Part shown: piece after piece, positions 15,033 through 19,158 of the stretch
How the letters are laid out: each line of letters begins with the position of its first letter
How positions within the stretch are numbered: the first letter of the stretch is position 1
Assembly (NCBI GenBank): GCA_965660075.1
Contig: CBFHYO010000005.1
Location: 1 to 19,158 of the forward strand
Length of the DNA stretch: 19,158 nucleotides
DNA from: CAYYFV01 sp965660075
GTDB lineage: Bacteria; Patescibacteriota; Gracilibacteria; UBA1369; GCA-2718715
Direction: 5' to 3'
Translations under genes and position numbers: made by a program
The notes under the pieces: generated by a model
Told to the model about the DNA's origin: nothing
What the model saw: only the letters and a program-made list of their open reading frames with translations
Database searches by the model: none

Positions 15033-15570
15033 ACTTGTTTTCTAACTTAGATACCACAGCGGCCAGTAAAGTGTTTAGATGAGCAGTTAAACACATCATA
15101 GGAATAGTTATATACCCCCATTCTCTCACCCAGTTTTTTGAGCAGCTCACACCCTGACCAGTTGTCGCACAATCAAGCGTGTTTGGAGTGAATTGTAAAT
15201 ACAAGTGAAACATTCCAATTAAAGATCCAATAATCATCAGAGTGATAATATAATCTGGCAAAACTTTCTGATCTTTTTTATACAATCCAACCGCAGACAA
15301 AATCATAACTGGATATAAAGTTATTCTCTGAAACCAACATAGTTTGCAAGGAGTAAACCCAATTATTTCTGAATATCCAAGGCTTCCCAGAAAACCAGCT
15401 ACACTAAAAGCGAGGGTAATCCAAAGATAATTATTCGCTACAAATGTAACAAGTCCACATTTTTGTTTAGATTTTTTAGCTAACAAAAGTGCTCCTAAAA
15501 CTACAAAAAACCAAATTTGGGCAATTACAACTAAAGTTGCTAAAAAAGTATTATAAAATTCAATATTCAT
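15031..15570 (-). CDS. DsbB/BdbC-like disulfide bond formation membrane protein
   Basis: DsbB-family proteins reoxidise a thioredoxin-fold partner and pass electrons to quinone in the membrane. The protein has 179 residues. Hydrophobic segments lie at about 8-31, 48-66, 84-97, 107-126 and 152-173. The redox motif CKLCWFQR (75-82) has the conserved C-x2-C, Trp and Gln-Arg of the BdbC/DsbB family. A second cysteine pair (Cys134 and Cys143) lies in the following loop, as expected for electron relay. The N-terminal segment before the four-helix core is an addition relative to the shortest family members. The start codon overlaps the stop of the thioredoxin-fold gene (TAATG), so the two are translationally coupled and probably partners. 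Quinone use is assumed from the family. Confidence 0.9.
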   Translation of the reverse strand: MNIEFYNTFLATLVVIAQIWFFVVLGALLLAKKSKQKCGLVTFVANNYLWITLAFSVAGFLGSLGYSEIIGFTPCKLCWFQRITLYPVMILSAVGLYKKDQKVLPDYIITLMIIGSLIGMFHLYLQFTPNTLDCATTGQGVSCSKNWVREWGYITIPMMCLTAHLNTLLAAVVSKLENK

Positions 15571-15983
15571 TACTCTGCATTGTTATTAGTTGGCAATTCG
15601 CAATTAGTTTTTGAACCAAGTTCAGATAAACTCATTACACCACTTTGAAAACTACCATCTGCAAAAATCCATGTTGGGTAACTTTGAATCCCTTTTTCAA
15701 TACACTCTGCTGTTTGAGCATTAGCATCTGGCGTTGAACATTCAACATAAAATGGCATTTCTGATTCTTTTTTTACACCAAGTATAGCCTTTTGATCACG
15801 GCAATGACCACACCAAAATGCTCCATAAAAAGTTGCCTCAGATTTGGCAACACATTCTCTAAACTCTACTAATTTAGCATTTTCAATTGCTTTTTCCTCA
15901 GAAAAGCTAGCGCTTTTACTTAGGCCAAAAATCAAACCCAGTATGACTATAGCAACTACGCCAAAAAGTATATTTTTCTTCAT
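15570..15983 (-). CDS. Membrane-anchored thioredoxin-fold protein (VKOR-associated type)
   Basis: This is the likely disulfide donor partner of the adjacent DsbB-like protein. The 137-residue product has an N-terminal signal anchor (M-K-K-N, then hydrophobic 5-20). A compact thioredoxin fold follows, with WCGHC (57-61) and a cis-proline in YPTW (102-105). The pattern F-Y-G-A-F-W-C-x-H-C, then an F-Y-V-E-C strand, resembles the thioredoxin domain often fused to VKOR in cyanobacteria and other bacteria. Additional cysteines at 44, 82, 94 and 128 may form structural or relay disulfides. I chose the ATG at 15983, one base after the upstream stop; a longer frame from 16037 would lie inside the dehydratase gene and hide the signal anchor. 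It acts outside the cytoplasmic membrane. Confidence 0.88.
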   Translation of the reverse strand: MKKNILFGVVAIVILGLIFGLSKSASFSEEKAIENAKLVEFRECVAKSEATFYGAFWCGHCRDQKAILGVKKESEMPFYVECSTPDANAQTAECIEKGIQSYPTWIFADGSFQSGVMSLSELGSKTNCELPTNNNAE

Positions 15984-15984
15984 T

Positions 15985-16275
15985 TTAAATATTGTTAATT
16001 TGTTCTGCAAAATCCAAATCAGCCTCAGTGACCCCATTTTGACTATGTGTCCATAATTCTAACATAACCTTATTGTAATGTAAACAAATATCCGGATGGT
16101 GATTGTGTTCTTCTGCTAATTCTGCAAGATGATTCACAAATTCCATGGCTTCATGAAAATCAGCAAAATCAAATTCGCAGTTTAATTTATAAATTTCATC
16201 TTCTTCAATAACGTTGAAGTTTTCAAGCTCTCGGCTAACCAATTGCTTTTCTATTTGTTCTATTTCTAAAAACAT
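15985..16275 (-). CDS. Pterin-4a-carbinolamine dehydratase-like protein
   Basis: The 96-residue protein matches the PCD/DCoH family, which dehydrates 4a-hydroxytetrahydropterin after aromatic amino acid hydroxylation. The family core is clear: F-D-F-A-D-F-x-E-A (35-43), E-E-H-N-H-H-P-D (55-62) with the active-site His pair, Y-N-K-V (67-70) and L-W-T-H (74-77), then a G-V-T-E-x-D-L end (81-87). The substrate-side histidines (59, 60 and 77) are kept, so it may be active. No pterin-dependent hydroxylase is visible in this window. It lies between ABC exporter genes and a disulfide-forming pair, with one base to the next ATG. In bacteria the role of such proteins is often unclear and may include molybdopterin-related or regulatory work. 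Confidence 0.9.
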   Translation of the reverse strand: MFLEIEQIEKQLVSRELENFNVIEEDEIYKLNCEFDFADFHEAMEFVNHLAELAEEHNHHPDICLHYNKVMLELWTHSQNGVTEADLDFAEQINNI

Positions 16276-16278
16276 TTG

Positions 16279-16299
16279 GAGGATGTTAAATTCATCCTC
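16279..16299 (-). other. Hairpin just before the dehydratase start codon
   Basis: On the minus strand, GAGGATG and CATCCTC form a 7-bp stem with a 7-base loop, ending three bases before the ATG at 16275. There is no U-run, so it is unlikely to terminate transcription. The only Shine-Dalgarno-like GAGG is in the far arm. Confidence 0.45.
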
Positions 16300-16314
16300 A
16301 TTTTAATACGATGT

Positions 16315-17553
16315 CTATTCGTAACGCAACGTATTTATTGGGTTTTTTCGAGAAGCAGATATAGCCGGATACAAACCAAAAATCACACCTACAATTGTCG
16401 AGGCTGACACAGCTATCACAATAGCATTCAATGGAACAACATATAGCCAATTAACCTCTAAGGACTTAGAGAGTACAATCGATACAATTTTCGAAATAAA
16501 TGCTCCAAGCATCACTCCCAAAAAACCTCCACTAAAAGTGAGTATCACAGCTTCCACTAAAAATTGATTTCGGATATCTTTATTGGTAGCTCCAACAGAT
16601 TTACGTATCCCAATTTCTTTAGTTCTTTCGGTAACGCTCACAAGCATAACATTCATAATTCCAATACCACCAACAATCAAGCTAATAGCTGCCACAGCAA
16701 TCAAAAGCGAACTTAAAATACCAGTAATAGTAGAAACTCTTTCAACCAAATCTTGTTGAGTTTGAATGTGAAAATTATCATCTTTTGGATCAGTTATTTC
16801 GTAGATTTCTCTCATTGTCATTTTAATATCTTCGACTGTTCTTTCTAAAAATTCTTCCGAAGTAACTTCACCCAAAATTGAATTATAGTGTGACTGCTTT
16901 TGCACATAGTCACGAGCAGTAGTGTATGGCATCATTGCAAGTTTATCGATATTTGCGAATGCAACTCGTCCTTTTTCTGGAAAAACACCAATAACTCTAA
17001 AATTAACTCCCTTAATTCTAATTTTTTTACCAATTGGATTTTCTTTATTAAACAAATCATCGACAACTTCTTTACCAATCACAATTACTTTTGATCGATT
17101 TTTAATGTCGTTATCATCAAACATTCTACCTACAACCGGTTCTATATCTAGAATTTCTGCCATAAAAGTCGAACTACCAAATACAGAAGGACTAGAGACT
17201 TCTCCGTTGTAATTTAAATTTCCAGTTACCAGAATATTTGGAGATACTTTATTTAGATAAGGAACATTTCTTTTATTTAATATTGCATTCAGTTCGCGCT
17301 CCTTTATCGATTCTGTAAACAACTGAGCAAAGTCCGAGGGACCTTTTGGTTTTTTACCAGGAATTAATTCAAAAGTTTTACTCCCCATGCCCTGTACCTC
17401 ACCCAAAATAAGCTCTGTAGCAGAAGTCGTAGTCGCCATAATTACAATAATAGATGCAATACCAATTACAATCCCAAGAATAGTCAATAACGAACGTGAT
17501 TTGTGCGAAATTAATGCTTGTTTTGCGCTGTTTACTAAAATTCCAAAGTTCAT
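16315..17553 (-). CDS. MacB/FtsX-type ABC transporter permease
   Basis: Proteins of this type couple ATP hydrolysis in the cytoplasm to movement of substrates outside the membrane (MacB, LolCE and bacteriocin or peptide exporters). The 412-residue protein has one N-terminal membrane helix (about 20-42) with the typical S-L-L-T-I-L-G-I-V-I-G start. An extracytoplasmic MacB_PCD-like domain spans about 45-265. Three C-terminal helices lie at about 275-305, 332-362 and 372-403. The FtsX signature I-V-G-G-I-G-I-M-N-V-M-L-V and the T-E-R-T-K-E-I-G-I-R-K-S-V-G-A loop are present, and the end reads N-P-I-N-T-L-R-Y-E. Its ATG overlaps the stop of the upstream ATPase gene (TAATG), so that ATPase is its likely partner. 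The substrate is unknown. Confidence 0.93.
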   Translation of the reverse strand: MNFGILVNSAKQALISHKSRSLLTILGIVIGIASIIVIMATTTSATELILGEVQGMGSKTFELIPGKKPKGPSDFAQLFTESIKERELNAILNKRNVPYLNKVSPNILVTGNLNYNGEVSSPSVFGSSTFMAEILDIEPVVGRMFDDNDIKNRSKVIVIGKEVVDDLFNKENPIGKKIRIKGVNFRVIGVFPEKGRVAFANIDKLAMMPYTTARDYVQKQSHYNSILGEVTSEEFLERTVEDIKMTMREIYEITDPKDDNFHIQTQQDLVERVSTITGILSSLLIAVAAISLIVGGIGIMNVMLVSVTERTKEIGIRKSVGATNKDIRNQFLVEAVILTFSGGFLGVMLGAFISKIVSIVLSKSLEVNWLYVVPLNAIVIAVSASTIVGVIFGLYPAISASRKNPINTLRYE

Positions 17554-18275
17554 TATTTACTAAAGTTAGATGCTTGATTTCTATCCTTATTATCTTGGTC
17601 CGAAACAACAACTCCATCTTTCAATGAAATAATTCGTTGGGCATGTTTAGCAGTTTCTGTTTCATGTGTGATAAGAATAACAGTATGGCCAAGTTCGCGA
17701 TTAAGCTTGTCTAAAATTTGCATAACTTTAGCACCACTTGCAGAATCTAGATTACCTGTCGGTTCATCTGCAAAAAGGATTTTTGGATTATTCACAAGTG
17801 CCCGAGCTATTGCCACTCTTTGCTTTTCTCCACCAGACAAACGAGTTATAGGGTAATCAATTCTATGTGATAGACCAACGGATTCAATCGCTTTTAAAAT
17901 TTTATCGTGCCAGCTGGCTTGATCAGTATTTGAATATATTAATGGCAATTTTACATTGTCATAAACATTGTCTTTTGCAAGCAAGTTGAATGCTTGGAAA
18001 ACAAAACCAACTTCTGAATTTCGCAAATGGGCCAATTGCTCCTCGGAATATTTAGTGTTTGATTGACCGTTAAAAACATAATCTCCATCACTTTGAGTAT
18101 CTAAAAAGCCAAGTATATGCAGTAAAGTCGATTTACCACTCCCAGATGGTCCCATAATAGCTACAAATTCCCCTTTGTTAATAGTTAAAGAGATTTCTTT
18201 TATAGCTTGAGTTTCTACTTCTTCCGAAATAAAAAAACTTCTTTTGATTTTTTTTAGTTCTATTAATTTTTTCAT
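17553..18275 (-). CDS. LolD/MacB-type ABC transporter ATPase
   Basis: This is the ATP-binding subunit for the downstream permease. The 240-residue protein has Walker A GPSGSGKST (42-50), the Q-loop Gln94, signature LSGGE (146-150), Walker B ILFADE (166-171), a D-loop (G-N-L-D) and the switch His204. The N-terminal strand includes the aromatic R-S-F-F-I of the A-loop region. The polar C-terminal tail of about 18 residues (D-Q-D-N-K-D-R-N-Q) is rich in charged and Asn/Gln residues. The ATG overlaps the stop of the preceding ATPase gene in ATGA, and its own stop overlaps the permease start, so all three are translationally coupled. Confidence 0.94.
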   Translation of the reverse strand: MKKLIELKKIKRSFFISEEVETQAIKEISLTINKGEFVAIMGPSGSGKSTLLHILGFLDTQSDGDYVFNGQSNTKYSEEQLAHLRNSEVGFVFQAFNLLAKDNVYDNVKLPLIYSNTDQASWHDKILKAIESVGLSHRIDYPITRLSGGEKQRVAIARALVNNPKILFADEPTGNLDSASGAKVMQILDKLNRELGHTVILITHETETAKHAQRIISLKDGVVVSDQDNKDRNQASNFSK

Positions 18276-18937
18276 ACTTCTTTGATTACACCATCGACCA
18301 TATTAAAAACCCGGTTACCATATTTTGTATATTCCATTTCATGAGTCACCATCAAAATAGTTTGCCCATTTTGATTTAGTTTTTTAAAAAGTTCTAAAAT
18401 ATTTACAGAATTAGCTGTGTCTAAATTTGCTGTAGGCTCATCGGCAAATAAAATTTTTGGTTTGTTGCAAATTGCGCGAGCTACAGAAACTCTTTGCTGC
18501 TCACCACCAGATAAAGCATTTGGAAGATTGTTTTCTTTGCCTTTTAACCCAACATTTTCAAGCGTTTCTAATGCCATAGCACGAGCTTTTTTGGTTTCGA
18601 TACCAAGCATTAATAAAGGCACCATAATATTTTCTGCTGCGGTTAAATCTGGGATTAAAGCATAGTCTTGAAAAATATATCCTAAGTTTTCCAATCTAAA
18701 TTGAGTTTGATAATTGTCATCCAAATCTGTAACTTTAATGCCATCAATTTCTATACATCCAGAATCTGGTCTGTCTAACAAACCAAGCTGGTACAGTAAT
18801 GTAGATTTACCCGCCCCACTCTTACCGGTCAAAGAAACAAAGTCACCATTGTTTAAAGCAAAATCGATACCTTTCAATACTTGGGTATCTTTTGTTCCAT
18901 CGTGATATGTTTTTATTATACTTTTGGCTTTAATAAT
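18272..18937 (-). CDS. Second LolD/MacB-type ABC transporter ATPase, probable AUU start
   Basis: From 18937 the product is 221 residues, normal for this family. It shows Walker A GKSGAGKST (38-46), Q-loop Gln90, signature LSGGE (142-146), Walker B ILFADE (162-167) and switch His199. The family's N-terminal strand and A-loop (I-I-K-A-K-S-I-I-K-T-Y, residues 1-11) are encoded, but upstream of them there is no ATG, GTG or TTG before an in-frame stop at 18988-18986. The only standard start is TTG at 18877, which would give 201 residues and remove the A-loop tyrosine. I therefore annotate from ATT at 18937, which overlaps the permease stop by one base; ATT at 18934 is equally possible. The gene ends with the only TGA stop in the window, inside ATGA. 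The partner is probably the partial permease upstream. Confidence 0.88.
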   Translation of the reverse strand: MIKAKSIIKTYHDGTKDTQVLKGIDFALNNGDFVSLTGKSGAGKSTLLYQLGLLDRPDSGCIEIDGIKVTDLDDNYQTQFRLENLGYIFQDYALIPDLTAAENIMVPLLMLGIETKKARAMALETLENVGLKGKENNLPNALSGGEQQRVSVARAICNKPKILFADEPTANLDTANSVNILELFKKLNQNGQTILMVTHEMEYTKYGNRVFNMVDGVIKEV

Positions 18938-19158
18938 TAATTTCGGTCTAAAATAGTATATAATGTATTTTGCTTTGTAATTAGTTTAGCAGGAAAATAC
19001 CCCGCCAAAAAGGTAGTACAAATTAATACGAAAATTCTTATCATGGTAGATTCAAAAGTAACTGCCAAAATCCCATCAGAAAAAGGGAAGTCTATTGGGT
19101 TTTTATCAAAAAATGGGACTAAGAATTTAAACAAAACAAATGCACCAATTGTAGTTCC
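18937..19158 (-). CDS. FtsX-type ABC permease, C-terminal part only
   Basis: The frame is open to the window's right edge, so the gene begins outside; 73 residues are visible. They include two hydrophobic segments (around the first 15 residues and around 45-60). The end reads A-G-Y-F-P-A-K, then N-T-L-Y-T-I-L-D-R-N, which corresponds to the P-A-x-x-A-x-x-x-x-P-x-x-x-L-R end of FtsX/MacB permeases. A TTG at 19134 is not a real start, because the conserved region continues upstream of it. The stop overlaps the proposed ATT start of the next ATPase by one base. The gene order suggests permease-ATPase, then ATPase-permease, in one operon. Confidence 0.82.
   Translation of the reverse strand, partial: GTTIGAFVLFKFLVPFFDKNPIDFPFSDGILAVTFESTMIRIFVLICTTFLAGYFPAKLITKQNTLYTILDRN

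Noticed and set aside
15984..16037. Longer N-terminus for the thioredoxin-fold gene
   Set aside because: It lies inside the dehydratase gene and would bury the signal anchor; the ATG at 15983 directly follows the upstream stop.
16922..17212. Plus-strand open frame of 96 codons
   Set aside because: It is antisense to the MacB-type permease, without promoter, conserved motif or start signal.
18272..18274. TGA read as an amino acid, as in Gracilibacteria/Absconditabacteria
   Set aside because: There are no in-frame TGA codons in any long gene here. Read-through would add only three residues before TAA, and the TGA forms a normal ATGA overlap.
18937..19134. Complete 65-residue gene starting at TTG 19134
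   Set aside because: The frame and the permease-like sequence continue to the window edge, so this is the 3' end of a longer gene.

Overview
The window is a gene-dense, AT-rich stretch of ordinary bacterial chromosome. It has no mobile element, CRISPR array, rRNA or tRNA that I can see. Small core genes, many lineage-specific proteins of unknown function, almost no Shine-Dalgarno sequences, and unusual forms of core enzymes (ArgRS, UvrA, an NrnA-like phosphoesterase) suggest a member of the Candidate Phyla Radiation (Patescibacteria). That placement is an inference from gene style; there is no 16S or ribosomal protein here to confirm it. The long open frames contain no internal TGA, so TGA is not read as glycine as it is in Gracilibacteria/Absconditabacteria. 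About 14 of 17 genes stop with TAA.

Layout. Positions 1-1600 (+) hold two unrecognised proteins, the first cut by the window edge. Positions 1678-5743 (+) hold two DHH-family phosphoesterases: recJ, ending in a clear terminator, then an NrnA-like enzyme with a very long acidic, repeat-bearing tail. A bidirectional terminator separates these from uvrA (-, 8635-5783). A divergent regulatory region (8636-8884) follows, then an unrecognised gene and a stand-alone ComEC-type metallo-beta-lactamase hydrolase (+). The hydrolase overlaps, tail to tail by 101 bp, a secreted Fn3/Ig-like surface protein with a sortase-like C-terminus (-). Upstream of that lies a CNNM/CorC membrane protein (-), divergent from argS (+) across overlapping promoters. 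A second bidirectional terminator separates argS from a tightly packed minus-strand run that continues off the right edge: FtsX-type permease (partial), two LolD/MacB-type ATPases, a MacB-type permease, a pterin-4a-carbinolamine dehydratase-like protein, a thioredoxin-fold protein and a DsbB-like oxidase.

How the genes work together. RecJ, the NrnA-like protein and UvrA handle DNA repair and small nucleic acid turnover. The ABC genes probably form one or two tripartite-type or lipoprotein-type exporters. The thioredoxin-fold/DsbB pair is a disulfide-forming system for exported proteins. The surface protein, the CNNM protein and the secreted hydrolase add to the cell envelope.

Two observations deserve most attention. 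First, the conserved N-terminus of one ABC ATPase lies upstream of any ATG, GTG or TTG, which points to an AUU start codon; the ComEC-like hydrolase may show the same. Second, -10 boxes sit at a nearly fixed distance (about 21-31 nt) before start codons that lack Shine-Dalgarno sequences, so several gene starts can be set by the promoter rather than by the longest open frame. I did not find a clear new multi-gene defence or mobile system.
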